Source: CAYSPO01 sp964432945 (GTDB taxonomy: Bacteria; Bacillota; Clostridia; Tissierellales; Peptoniphilaceae). From it: 40,930 nt of DNA. The notes under the pieces are model-generated. The model did no database searches. It was not told where the DNA came from and saw nothing but the letters and a program-made list of their open reading frames with translations. Below, piece by piece: positions 15,932-24,881 of the stretch. Where the stretch lies: positions 1 to 40,930 of the forward strand of contig CAYSPO010000009.1 of NCBI GenBank assembly GCA_964432945.1. The letters are read 5' to 3'. A program made the position numbers and the translations under genes. Each line of letters begins with the position of its first letter. The stretch's first letter is position 1.

Positions 15932-17344
15932 TTATAAAATATATTCCCCTTCATTTAATTTCTCTAATGCTAAAAGATATTCGTAAAACATATTTGAAAG
16001 ATAAGGTGTTTCAATAGAGTTATAAAACTCACCTCTCATTGTTTTATCTTTGTATCGGGGCCTTATGAAACAAGAAAAAGTTTTATCGCTGTAAATTAAA
16101 GCCTTAGGTAATCTTTCAATATTTTGAATGTCTGTAGATATGATATTAATCTTAGATCTCGCTAATCTTTCTTCATAAAAATCATTATATTCTTTTTTTA
16201 TTAATTTTATTTCATCTCTATCTAGTTGTATCTGTCCTTTAAGTGTTGTAATTATACCATTATTCACAAATTTTATTATAGAAGATTCTGGTATAGAAAT
16301 ATCTGCACTCATAATGCATGGATGTTCAAAAAAGCTCTTAACTGTCTCCCAAACCCTATAATTTTCCTTATCTATTACTCCTTTATCAAATAAAATCTCT
16401 CTTAAATCATAAGAAAACATAAAAATACTTAATTCTGGTAAGAACATTTTAATTTTATTTTTAGATTTAGATTTTTCCATTCTTTTATATGACTCTTGAA
16501 AGTCTATGCTAGATTTAATAACGAGATTTAAGTTGCTAAACTTTTCTCTTAATTGTTCTTCAATTAATTTAATAGTTTCCTTGTTTTTTAAGGCAAATCC
16601 CATATAATAATCATCATCTAAAATCTTGTTTGAGTATCCTCCAAGCTTATCAGCAACTACAAATTTATTTATAGGCTCTAAATCATCATCTTCATATATT
16701 TTAAAATCCATAAAAGGTAATTTCTCAGATAATCTAAAAAACTTTGTAATTTTATCAAAAATAATCTCTCTGTCTTTTAAATCATCATTAGAATTAGCTA
16801 AATAATTAAATTGATAAAACTGATCTGAGGTAAATGGAATATTCAAACCATCAATAAATTCATGATCTAAGGCGTCAATTAAATCATCGCTATAATAGAT
16901 ATCTACTCTGCTTTTACTCTCATCTCCAATAGTCATATTTATATTAGAAATAAGAACATCCATAAACTCGCCCACTGTTTCAATAGCAAATGCCATATTA
17001 TCAGTAATATATTTTTCTTCCTCTAGTTCTAATCTATTTATACTTGTCTTATAACCGCTATTAAGAACGCTGTCTATTACTATTTCTAAACCAGAACTAT
17101 CATATTCACTTCTAATGGAATTCCTTAAAGTCAAAAACTCTTCAATATTTTCAGGAGTCATTCTTTCCGAAAAATATTTAACCATCTTTTTTCTAATAAA
17201 TGACCATAGGTCTTTATTAGGCAAAACCTTACTATTATACCACCTGCTAAAGTTTGATCTATCTAAAGACATTTCTTCTGCCATTTCTACAAATTTAGCA
17301 TTTGTCATATCTACAAAATATTTAAAGCTTTGGTTAAAATCCAT
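15932..17344 (-). CDS. HTH protein of unrecognised family, second paralog of the eno-secG cluster
   Basis: 470 aa. Residues about 12-42 form a helix-turn-helix of XRE-like spacing; D12, A16, A22, DRS (28-30), S33, W35, N37 and LP (41-42) are at exactly the same positions as in the upstream paralog. The long remainder belongs to no family I recognise; it shares blocks with both neighbours (FMDFKIYED, KFVV..KLGGYS, FLPELSIFMFSYDLREIL, LPKALIYSD). No signal peptide, membrane segments or catalytic motifs were seen. Its ATG lies inside the 3' end of the preceding gene (11-nt overlap, RBS AGGGGG within it), so the two are translationally coupled. Likely a DNA-binding regulator with a C-terminal sensing or assembly domain (inference). 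Confidence 0.8.
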   Translation of the reverse strand: MDFNQSFKYFVDMTNAKFVEMAEEMSLDRSNFSRWYNSKVLPNKDLWSFIRKKMVKYFSERMTPENIEEFLTLRNSIRSEYDSSGLEIVIDSVLNSGYKTSINRLELEEEKYITDNMAFAIETVGEFMDVLISNINMTIGDESKSRVDIYYSDDLIDALDHEFIDGLNIPFTSDQFYQFNYLANSNDDLKDREIIFDKITKFFRLSEKLPFMDFKIYEDDDLEPINKFVVADKLGGYSNKILDDDYYMGFALKNKETIKLIEEQLREKFSNLNLVIKSSIDFQESYKRMEKSKSKNKIKMFLPELSIFMFSYDLREILFDKGVIDKENYRVWETVKSFFEHPCIMSADISIPESSIIKFVNNGIITTLKGQIQLDRDEIKLIKKEYNDFYEERLARSKINIISTDIQNIERLPKALIYSDKTFSCFIRPRYKDKTMRGEFYNSIETPYLSNMFYEYLLALEKLNEGEYIL

Positions 17345-18734
17345 TTATCCCCCTAACTAAATTTTCATCTAAAAGGGATTCTAAATATTGATAAACTAGA
17401 TTACAGAAATCCCTATCTGACGACTTGTATAAAATATTGTTAAAGTTGTAAGGAGTTGCTTGACTAAACTTCATAATCTCCACTTCTTCACCATCACTGT
17501 AAACAATACAATTAGGAATTTTTTCAAAAGGAACATCATTTTTATTTATCATTTCTACATGCTCATAGTTTCGAAATAAATTAGACATATCATGTATGAG
17601 AATATCTAAGCTATCTCCATAAAGCTTATGAATTCCCCCTGCTCTATAAATCAACCCATCTGTAAGTATATAATTAATATTTTCGCTTAAAAAAATAAAT
17701 TTTGTACCTTTTTTTTGCAAGCTGATAAAGACTTCATAAAATAAGCCCCATAATTTATATTCATTTCCGTTTATTTGCCTTTCCTTATATAGTTTTTCTC
17801 TTAGCTTTAGGTTAGAAAGATAAATATTTGCTCTAGGAATAAAGCAAATCGGTCTATTTTTTATAACTTTCTTTTTATATAAGTCATTTATAATTTCTTG
17901 TGGGTTTTTTATAAGGGTTAAAACTTCTTTATCTTTTTCAAAAACTCCATCTAGTCTAAATATATTCTTTTTAACTTGTTCTTTATTTTCAGAGACAAAA
18001 AATTTATTAGGAACAAAGTCATTCCCACTAAAACCCCAACCAAACACACAGTTCCTTACCGCAAAAGCATTTAATCTTTCATCTTTAAAATGATTATTAT
18101 AAAGTTCTATTTTTATATTATTTTCATTGGAAATCATAAGTAAATAATCATTCAATAAATCTAAGCTTGGTTTTCTTTCTTTTGTAAAATCCCAAGTTGA
18201 AAATTTTACATTTATAGTCTTAGGTGAAATTATATTTGTAACAGATTTTTCAAAAGCCTTTTCATTAAAAATATTTATAATATTTCCATAATAGTAAAAT
18301 ACTGCGTCATCGTCTAAATCTAGATAATCCTCAATTAATAATTTTTTTAAGTAATTGGTAATTTCATTTTTATCTTTTAAGTATCTTACAAATTTAGTTT
18401 TATTATATTTTTCAACCATTGAAAAGCTAACGCTTGATTCTAAATAGCATTTATTTAGAATATATTTCAAAACTTCATAATTGGAGGTATTCTTCAAATT
18501 GTCTTCTATATAAAAATCTAATAAAATTCTTTGGAAATCAAAATCTGATATTTTATCTGTAAAAAATAAGGCTAAACTTTCGTTTATTGATTCCCATTTA
18601 TTTTCAACTGGAAGCTCTCTATTATTAACCCACTTACTTAGGTATGATCTGTCATAACCAAGTACTTTTGCAAGCTCTGTTATAGATGCTCCACTATAAT
18701 CTAAAAAAACTTTCAATAAATCTCCTAATTTCAT
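17334..18734 (-). CDS. HTH protein of unrecognised family, first paralog of the eno-secG cluster
   Basis: 466 aa. An N-terminal helix-turn-helix (about 12-42; ITELAKVLGYDRSYLSKWVN) is followed by a long domain with no recognised family. The domain holds VFYYYGNI, FGWGFSG, ICFIPRANIYLSNLKLREKL, then GNEYKLWG and the C-terminal IPNCIVYSD block, all with counterparts in the two downstream genes. It begins the three-gene unit: after the eno terminator there is a possible promoter (TATAAT at 18786-18781) and a strong RBS (GGAGGGAGG). No sign of phage or IS genes nearby, and base composition is like the surroundings, so recent transfer is not obvious. Confidence 0.8.
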   Translation of the reverse strand: MKLGDLLKVFLDYSGASITELAKVLGYDRSYLSKWVNNRELPVENKWESINESLALFFTDKISDFDFQRILLDFYIEDNLKNTSNYEVLKYILNKCYLESSVSFSMVEKYNKTKFVRYLKDKNEITNYLKKLLIEDYLDLDDDAVFYYYGNIINIFNEKAFEKSVTNIISPKTINVKFSTWDFTKERKPSLDLLNDYLLMISNENNIKIELYNNHFKDERLNAFAVRNCVFGWGFSGNDFVPNKFFVSENKEQVKKNIFRLDGVFEKDKEVLTLIKNPQEIINDLYKKKVIKNRPICFIPRANIYLSNLKLREKLYKERQINGNEYKLWGLFYEVFISLQKKGTKFIFLSENINYILTDGLIYRAGGIHKLYGDSLDILIHDMSNLFRNYEHVEMINKNDVPFEKIPNCIVYSDGEEVEIMKFSQATPYNFNNILYKSSDRDFCNLVYQYLESLLDENLVRGINGF

Positions 18735-18780
18735 TTCATACCTCCCTCCAATATATATCCAACTAATGGTAATTATTTGT

Positions 18781-18810
18781 ATTATATATTAAAAATAATA
18801 ATAATGAAAA
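18781..18810 (-). promoter_or_regulatory. Possible promoter of the three-paralog cluster
   Basis: TTTTCA (18810-18805), an 18-nt spacer, then TATAAT (18786-18781) on the minus strand, between the eno terminator and the first gene. The -35 is weak. Confidence 0.4.
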
Positions 18811-18840
18811 CTAATTTTACAAAGTTTTTGAAAAAAATAA

Positions 18841-18874
18841 AAAAAGAATACCTAGAAATTTAGGTATTCTTTTT
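18841..18874 (-). terminator. Terminator of the glycolytic operon (after eno)
   Basis: Perfect 14-bp stem AAAAAGAATACCTA/TAGGTATTCTTTTT with loop GAAATT and U-runs on both strands. Confidence 0.88.
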
Positions 18875-18895
18875 GTCTTTTATAAACATTTGATT

Positions 18896-20173
18896 TTAAA
18901 GGTTATAGAAAGAGTCTTTTCCATCATATTTTGCTTCTAATCCTAGATAATCTTCTATTCTTAAAAGTCTATTATACTTAGCAACTCTATCTGTTCTGCT
19001 AGGAGCACCTGTTTTAATTTGTCCTGCATTTGTTGCAACAGCTAAATCAGCTATAGTAGTATCTTCAGTTTCTCCTGATCTATGAGAAATTACTGCAGTA
19101 TAACCATGTCTTTTTGCAAGCTCAATAGCATCAAGTGTTTCAGTAATTGTACCTATTTGATTTAATTTAATTAAAATAGAATTACCTGTCTTTGCCTTGA
19201 TTCCTTGGCTAAGTCTCTCTGTATTAGTCACAAAAAGGTCATCTCCAACTAATTGAACTCTATCTCCTAATCTATCAGTTAGTTTTTTCCAGCCTTCCCA
19301 ATCTTCTTCATCAAGTCCATCTTCAATAGAAATAATTGGATATTTGTTTACTAAAGACTCATAGTATTCAATCATTTCATCTACATCAAGGCTTCTTCCT
19401 TCACCTTTTAATTCATATTTTCCTTTTTCGTACATTTCAGAAGCAGCTACATCTAAAGCAAGCATAACTTCTTCTCCTGGTTTATAGCCAGCTTTTTTAA
19501 TAGCTTCTACAATAGTTTCAAGAGCTTCTTCATTTGAAGAAAGGTTTGGTGCAAATCCACCTTCGTCTCCTACTGAAGTTGCAAGTCCTTTTTCTTTTAA
19601 AACAGCTGCTAGATTATGGAAAATTTCTGCTCCCCATCTAAGAGCTTGTCTAAAGTTTTCAGCTCCTACTGGCATAATCATAAATTCTTGAATATCTACA
19701 TTGTTATCAGCGTGTTCTCCACCGTTTAAGATATTCATCATTGGAACTGGAAGTGTTTTACTGTTTACTCCCCCGATATATTCAAATAATTCTAAGCCTA
19801 GTTCTTGAGATGCTGCATCAGCTATTGCAATTGAAACTCCAAGAATAGCATTTGCTCCAAGTCTTTCTTTGTTCTTTGTGCCATCTAATTTTATAAGCAT
19901 ACTATCGATGCCTATTTGATCTGAAACTTCCCAGCCTTCAAGCTCTGGTGCTATTACTTCATTTACATTATCTACTGCGTTTTGAACACCTTTGCCCATA
20001 TATCTAGAGTCATTATCTCTTAACTCAACAGCTTCAAAAGCTCCAGTAGATGCTCCAGAAGGAACAATTCCTCTACCTAAAACTCCTAATTCTGTTATAA
20101 CTTCTACCTCAACTGTAGGGTTACCTCTTGAATCTAAAACTTCTCTTGCATGTACTTCTTCTATAAAACTCAT
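18896..20173 (-). CDS. eno: Enolase
   Basis: 425 aa, normal length. Converts 2-phosphoglycerate to phosphoenolpyruvate. Motifs: N-terminal AREVLDSRGNPTVEVEV, GANAILGVS, Mg-binding Asp/Glu in LALDVAASE, SIEDGLDEEDW and VGDDLFVTN, catalytic Lys in LIKLNQIGT, and SHRSGETEDTTIADLAVA. It is the last gene of tkt-gap-pgk-tpiA-gpmI-eno, 2 nt after gpmI, with a good RBS (AAGGAGA). A strong terminator follows. Confidence 0.98.
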   Translation of the reverse strand: MSFIEEVHAREVLDSRGNPTVEVEVITELGVLGRGIVPSGASTGAFEAVELRDNDSRYMGKGVQNAVDNVNEVIAPELEGWEVSDQIGIDSMLIKLDGTKNKERLGANAILGVSIAIADAASQELGLELFEYIGGVNSKTLPVPMMNILNGGEHADNNVDIQEFMIMPVGAENFRQALRWGAEIFHNLAAVLKEKGLATSVGDEGGFAPNLSSNEEALETIVEAIKKAGYKPGEEVMLALDVAASEMYEKGKYELKGEGRSLDVDEMIEYYESLVNKYPIISIEDGLDEEDWEGWKKLTDRLGDRVQLVGDDLFVTNTERLSQGIKAKTGNSILIKLNQIGTITETLDAIELAKRHGYTAVISHRSGETEDTTIADLAVATNAGQIKTGAPSRTDRVAKYNRLLRIEDYLGLEAKYDGKDSFYNL

Positions 20174-20175
20174 TA

Positions 20176-21684
20176 TTATCTCCTTATTATTGAATTTTCA
20201 GTCATTTCTTCTGGCTTTTCTAAGCCCATTAAATCTAAAATAGTTGGGGCAATATTAGCCAAAATACCTTCTTCTAATTCTACATCTTTTCCAATTAGAA
20301 TTAAAGGAACTTGGTTAGTTGTATGAGCAGTGTAAGGTGTATCTTTCCCTAGTTCTTTCATCTGCTCACAATTTCCATGGTCAGCTGTAATTATAATATT
20401 ATAATTATTGTCCCTTGCTGCCTTAATAACTTTTTCTAAGCACTTATCCACTGTTTCTACAGCCTTAACTGCAGCATCAACTACACCAGTATGCCCAACC
20501 ATATCTGGATTAGCATAGTTAGCGATAATTAGACCATAAGTATCTTTTTCTATCTTATCTACTAATTCATCTGTAACTTCATATGCACTCATCTCAGGTT
20601 TTAGGTCGTAAGTTGCTACTTTAGGTGAATTTACAAGTAACCTGTCTTCATTATTAAAAGGGTTTTCTTTTCCACCATTAAAGAAAAAAGTAACATGGGC
20701 ATATTTTTCTGTTTCAGCTATTCTTAACTGGTTTATTCCTCTAAAAGATATATATTCTCCTAAAGTATTTTTTAATTCTTCTTGACCATAAGCTATTTCA
20801 AGATTTTCAAAATTTGCATCATACTCTGTCATTGTAACAAAGTTAAGATTTAAATCCTTAGCCTTTATATTAGGAAACTCATTAAAGTCTTTTTCAATAA
20901 AGGCTCTTGTTAGTTGCCTTGCCCTATCTGCTCTAAAGTTGAAAAAAACAACTGAATCTCCTTCTTCAATTCCTTTTCCTGAACAAATAATCGGCTCCAT
21001 AAATTCATCATTAATTCCTTGGTCATAGTAAGATTTAATTGCTTGTAAAGGATTTTCTTTTACACCTACTCTATTAACCATAGCATCATAGGCTCTTTCT
21101 ACTCTTTCCCATCTTTTGTCCCTATCCATAGCATAATATCTTCCGATAATTGTAGAAAGAGTACCTGTGTTTTCCTTTAATACTAGTTCAAGTTCCTCTA
21201 TATCATCATAAGCAGATTTTGGAAGAACATCTCTGCCATCAAGAAAAGCATGAATATAAAGATTTCCAAAATTTTTCTTTTTGGCAAGTTTAATTAAAGC
21301 TTTCAAATGCTCAAAACTGGAATGAACCCCACCTTTAGAAACTAAGCCTACAAGATGAAGATTTTTCCCTTTTTCTTTAGCTGAATCTATAGCTTCATTA
21401 ATAACTTGATTTTCAAAAAAATCTCCAGTTTCTATATCTTTATTTATCCTAGTAAGATCTTGATAGACAATTCTACCTGCTCCTATATTCAAATGTCCAA
21501 CTTCAGAGTTACCGATTTGCCCTTTAGGTAAGCCAACTTCTTCTCCAGAAGCATATAGCTTTGTATTGGGATATTCTTTCATAAGGTTATCTAAAACAGG
21601 AGTATCGGCAACTTTAAAAGCATTCGAATCAGAGTCTTGGCCAAGTCCCAGTCCGTCTAGGATTATTAAAAGTGCTTTTTCCAT
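20176..21684 (-). CDS. gpmI: Phosphoglycerate mutase, 2,3-bisphosphoglycerate-independent
   Basis: 502 aa, close to the usual 510. Interconverts 3- and 2-phosphoglycerate with Mn2+ and a phosphoserine intermediate. Visible: N-terminal metal site ILDGLGLG (usually DGWG), catalytic Ser60 in GQIGNSEVGHLNIGAG, DGRD in AFLDGRDVLPKSA, GRYYAMDRDKRWERV, FFNFRADRARQLTRAF, and C-terminal metal ligands in NPDMVGHTG and ITADHGNCEQM plus TAHTTNQVPL. It is coupled to tpiA (1 nt between) and eno (2 nt). Confidence 0.97.
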   Translation of the reverse strand: MEKALLIILDGLGLGQDSDSNAFKVADTPVLDNLMKEYPNTKLYASGEEVGLPKGQIGNSEVGHLNIGAGRIVYQDLTRINKDIETGDFFENQVINEAIDSAKEKGKNLHLVGLVSKGGVHSSFEHLKALIKLAKKKNFGNLYIHAFLDGRDVLPKSAYDDIEELELVLKENTGTLSTIIGRYYAMDRDKRWERVERAYDAMVNRVGVKENPLQAIKSYYDQGINDEFMEPIICSGKGIEEGDSVVFFNFRADRARQLTRAFIEKDFNEFPNIKAKDLNLNFVTMTEYDANFENLEIAYGQEELKNTLGEYISFRGINQLRIAETEKYAHVTFFFNGGKENPFNNEDRLLVNSPKVATYDLKPEMSAYEVTDELVDKIEKDTYGLIIANYANPDMVGHTGVVDAAVKAVETVDKCLEKVIKAARDNNYNIIITADHGNCEQMKELGKDTPYTAHTTNQVPLILIGKDVELEEGILANIAPTILDLMGLEKPEEMTENSIIRR

Positions 21685-21685
21685 C

Positions 21686-22435
21686 CTATCTCCTATAATT
21701 TACCAAGGAAGCAAAGCTCTTTGCATCAAGACTAGCTCCACCTACTAAGGCTCCATCTATGTCCTCTTCTGCCATAAATTCCTTGATGTTTTCTGGTTTA
21801 ACTGATCCTCCATAAAGGATTCTTACTTTTTCAGATATTTCTCCATACATTTCATGAATTAATTTTCTAATATATTTTGCCATATTACTTGCATCTTCAA
21901 TAGAAGCAGTTCTACCAGTTCCAATAGCCCATACTGGTTCATAGGCAATAACAAGATTTTCTAATCCTTCTTTATCTATTCCATTAATTCCTTTAGAAAC
22001 TTGTGATTTTACTACTGCTTGAAAAGATCCAGCTTCTCTTTCCTCTAAACTTTCACCTACACATAAAATAGGTAATAAACCATTGCTATAAGCAGACGCT
22101 AATTTTGTAGCTATAAAATCGTCAGTTTCCCCAAATAAACTTCTTCTTTCAGAGTGTCCAAGAATAACATAATCAACACCTAAATCAGTAAGCATAATAG
22201 GAGATGTTTCTCCAGTAAATGCTCCTTGATTTTCATTATGCATATTTTGGGCACCAAGTTTAATTGATGAGTCTTTTAAAATTGATCTAGTTAAATAAAG
22301 ATCTATTGTTGGAGGACAAATCAAAGCTTCAACTTCTGAATCAAGATCCATTTCTAAAAGTTCATTTAGAAATTCTTCAGTTTCAGTATTTGTCTTATTC
22401 ATCTTCCAGTTTCCTGCTATAAGTGGTTTTCTCAT
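21686..22435 (-). CDS. tpiA: Triose-phosphate isomerase
   Basis: 249 aa TIM barrel that interconverts dihydroxyacetone phosphate and glyceraldehyde-3-phosphate. Catalytic residues by family comparison: Lys11 (GNWKMNK), His94 (LGHSERR), Glu166 (YEPVWAIGTG). Phosphate-gripping loops GGSVKPEN and GGASL are intact. It directly abuts pgk with no spacer, so the two are translationally linked. Confidence 0.98.
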   Translation of the reverse strand: MRKPLIAGNWKMNKTNTETEEFLNELLEMDLDSEVEALICPPTIDLYLTRSILKDSSIKLGAQNMHNENQGAFTGETSPIMLTDLGVDYVILGHSERRSLFGETDDFIATKLASAYSNGLLPILCVGESLEEREAGSFQAVVKSQVSKGINGIDKEGLENLVIAYEPVWAIGTGRTASIEDASNMAKYIRKLIHEMYGEISEKVRILYGGSVKPENIKEFMAEEDIDGALVGGASLDAKSFASLVNYRR

Positions 22436-23620
22436 TTAAGCCTCCTCGATTGCTTCAATTCCAGGAAGAACTTTTCCTTCTAAAAATTTTAGAGATGCTC
22501 CTCCACCTGTTGACACATGAGTCATTTTTTCCTTTTGTCCTGCTCTTTCTACAGCTAGTGCAGAATCTCCTCCACCAATGATTGTAATACCATCTGTTTC
22601 AGCCATAGCTTCTGCGATAGCAAAAGTTCCTTTAGAGAATGGTTCACATTCAAAAACTCCCATTGGCCCGTTCCATACAACTATTTTAGCTGAAATAATT
22701 TTTTCTTTATAGTTTTTAATAGTTTCTGGTCCTATATCTAAGCCCATATAATCAGCAGGAATTTCTCCGTTTTTACATATAGAAGTTTCAGCATCAGCTG
22801 ATATTTCTTTTGCAACAACAGTATCTACTGGTAAAAGTATGTCTACATTTTTTTCTTTTGCTGTTTCTAATAATTTAGCAGCATAGTCTATTTTATCTTC
22901 TTCTAGTAATGATTTACCAATTTCATAACCTTGAGCTTTTAAGAAAGTATAAGCCATTCCTCCACCTATTAAGATAGAATCAACTTTATCTAGAAGGTTT
23001 TCGATTACAGAAATTTTATCTGAAACTTTAGCTCCACCTAAAATAGCTACAAAAGGCTTTTCTGGGGATTCCAAAGCTTTACCCATAATACTAATTTCTT
23101 TTTCAATTAATTTACCTACAGCTGATGGTAAAAAGCTAGATACTCCAACATTTGATGCATGTGCTCTATGGCTTGTTCCAAAAGCATCATTTACATAAAC
23201 ATCAGCAAGGCTTGCTAACTCTTTAGAAAACTCCTCATCATTAGCTTCTTCTTCAGATCTATATCTTGTGTTTTCTAAAATAGCTACTTGACCTGCTTTT
23301 AAATTTTTAGCTTTTTCTTTTACATCTTCATCTATAACTGAATCTGATTGCCAGAATTCTACTTCTTTACCTAATAAATCTTTTAAGTGATTAGCTACAG
23401 GCTTCAAAGAGAATTCAGCCTTTGCTTCGCCTTTAGGTCTTCCTAAGTGGCTCATTAAAATAACTGCTCCACCTTTTTCTAATATAGTTTTAATAGTAGG
23501 AAGTGCAGCTACGATTCTAGCATCATCTGTAATATTCCCATTTTCTAAAGGTACATTAAAATCAACCCTAACTAAGGCTTTTTTACCTTCAAAATTCATA
23601 TCATTTAAAGTTTTTTTCAT
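22436..23620 (-). CDS. pgk: Phosphoglycerate kinase
   Basis: 394 aa monomer that transfers phosphate from 1,3-bisphosphoglycerate to ADP. N-terminal substrate-binding VRVDFNVPLENG, SHLGRPKGE and ENTRYRSEE (basic patch), hinge and C-terminal nucleotide-binding GGAKVSDKI, VVWNGPMGVFE and TIIGGGDSALAVE are all present. It lies 239 nt after gap, a gap containing two hairpins, and abuts tpiA. Confidence 0.98.
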   Translation of the reverse strand: MKKTLNDMNFEGKKALVRVDFNVPLENGNITDDARIVAALPTIKTILEKGGAVILMSHLGRPKGEAKAEFSLKPVANHLKDLLGKEVEFWQSDSVIDEDVKEKAKNLKAGQVAILENTRYRSEEEANDEEFSKELASLADVYVNDAFGTSHRAHASNVGVSSFLPSAVGKLIEKEISIMGKALESPEKPFVAILGGAKVSDKISVIENLLDKVDSILIGGGMAYTFLKAQGYEIGKSLLEEDKIDYAAKLLETAKEKNVDILLPVDTVVAKEISADAETSICKNGEIPADYMGLDIGPETIKNYKEKIISAKIVVWNGPMGVFECEPFSKGTFAIAEAMAETDGITIIGGGDSALAVERAGQKEKMTHVSTGGGASLKFLEGKVLPGIEAIEEA

Positions 23621-23643
23621 GAATTACCCCTTTTAATTTAAAT

Positions 23644-23729
23644 AGCTGTGTTAAATAAACACAGCTTACTTATTAAGATAAAAAATAGGATAAATTTCAA
23701 AGCCTACCAGCTAGATGAAAACTAGCTGA
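23644..23729 (-). other. Two hairpins in the gap-pgk intergenic region
   Basis: AGCTGTGTT/AACACAGCT (about 23644-23666) and CAGCTAG/CTAGCTG (23709-23729) lie in the 239-nt spacer between gap and pgk. Neither has a good U-run on the minus strand, so they look more like processing or stability elements than terminators. Confidence 0.45.
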
Positions 23730-23859
23730 TAGAGTCCTTGATATAATCCTAATTAAAATTTAGTCTTCTAAAGAAAAATCTTCATATTTCTCCCAACTGA
23801 CTAAATAATACTTTAGCCATAAGTTAACTTATATTTCTTATCTTTATTTATATTATTTT

Positions 23860-24858
23860 TTATGCTTCTGCAATCATCTTAACTAGGTCTACTACTCTGT
23901 TTGAGTATCCCCATTCGTTATCATACCATGCAACAACCTTAACCATATCATCTTTAACATTAGTTAAGTCTGCATCTACGATAGATGATCTTGAATCTCC
24001 TTGGTAGTCGATTGATACTAGAGGTTCTTCAGCAAATCCTAAAATACCTTTCATTTCGCCTTCGCTTGCTTCTTTTAGAGCTGCGTTTACTTCTTCTTTA
24101 GTTGTTTCTTTTTCAACTTGGAAAACCACATCTACTAAAGATACTGTTGGGGTTGGAACCCTAACTGCATACCCATCAAGTCTTCCTTCTAACTCAGGGA
24201 TAACTTGTGCTACTGCTTTAGCTGCACCAGTTGTTGTAGGAACCATGCTAAGTGCTGCTGCTCTTGCTCTTCTTGGATCTTTATGCTTTCCATCATGTAT
24301 ATTTTGGTCTCCTGTATAAGCATGAATAGTAGTCATAAGACCTTTTTTAATTCCAAATTTATCTAATATAACTTTAGCTACTGGAGCTAAGCAGTTTGTT
24401 GTACAAGAAGCATTAGAAATTACATGGTCAGTTTCTGGGTTATATTGTTCATCATTAACACCCATAACAATTGTTCTATCTACACCTTTTCCTGGAGCTG
24501 TAATAATTACTTTCTTTGCTCCTGCTTGAAGATGTTTGCTTAAACCTTCATGATCTTTAAAAGCACCAGTTGCATCTATTGCAAGGTCTACTCCTAATTC
24601 TTTCCAAGGAAGGTTTGCAGGATCTCTGTCAGAAACTATTTTAATTTCTTGACCATTGATTACAACTGAATCTTCTTTAACTTCGATATCTCCCTTGAAT
24701 TTTCCATAAAGTGAGTCATATTTTAATAATCTCATTTCATGTTCTGCGTCAGAAGTTAAGTTTAAAGCAACTAACTCAATACCTTCTGGCTTTTCCTCTA
24801 ACATAATTCTAACTACTTCTCTACCAATTCTACCAAAACCGCTTAAAGCTACTTTCAT
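23860..24858 (-). CDS. gap: Glyceraldehyde-3-phosphate dehydrogenase (GapB-like type)
   Basis: 332 aa. Catalytic Cys152 in SNASCTTNCLAP, conserved His in TTIHAYTGDQ, N-terminal GFGRIGR Rossmann loop. The region that contacts the NAD ribose reads VALNLTSDAEH rather than the usual 'AINDLTD', so the Asp that favours NAD is missing. Several stretches (ITAPGKGVDRTIVMGVN, SDRDPANLPW, EEPLVSIDYQGDS) resemble B. subtilis GapB, which prefers NADP. Yet the gene sits in the glycolytic operon between tkt and pgk. Cofactor use is therefore open; it may accept NADP or both. GGAGG-type RBS upstream. Confidence 0.95.
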   Translation of the reverse strand: MKVALSGFGRIGREVVRIMLEEKPEGIELVALNLTSDAEHEMRLLKYDSLYGKFKGDIEVKEDSVVINGQEIKIVSDRDPANLPWKELGVDLAIDATGAFKDHEGLSKHLQAGAKKVIITAPGKGVDRTIVMGVNDEQYNPETDHVISNASCTTNCLAPVAKVILDKFGIKKGLMTTIHAYTGDQNIHDGKHKDPRRARAAALSMVPTTTGAAKAVAQVIPELEGRLDGYAVRVPTPTVSLVDVVFQVEKETTKEEVNAALKEASEGEMKGILGFAEEPLVSIDYQGDSRSSIVDADLTNVKDDMVKVVAWYDNEWGYSNRVVDLVKMIAEA

Positions 24859-24881
24859 AAATTCCTCCTTGAATTTTATAT

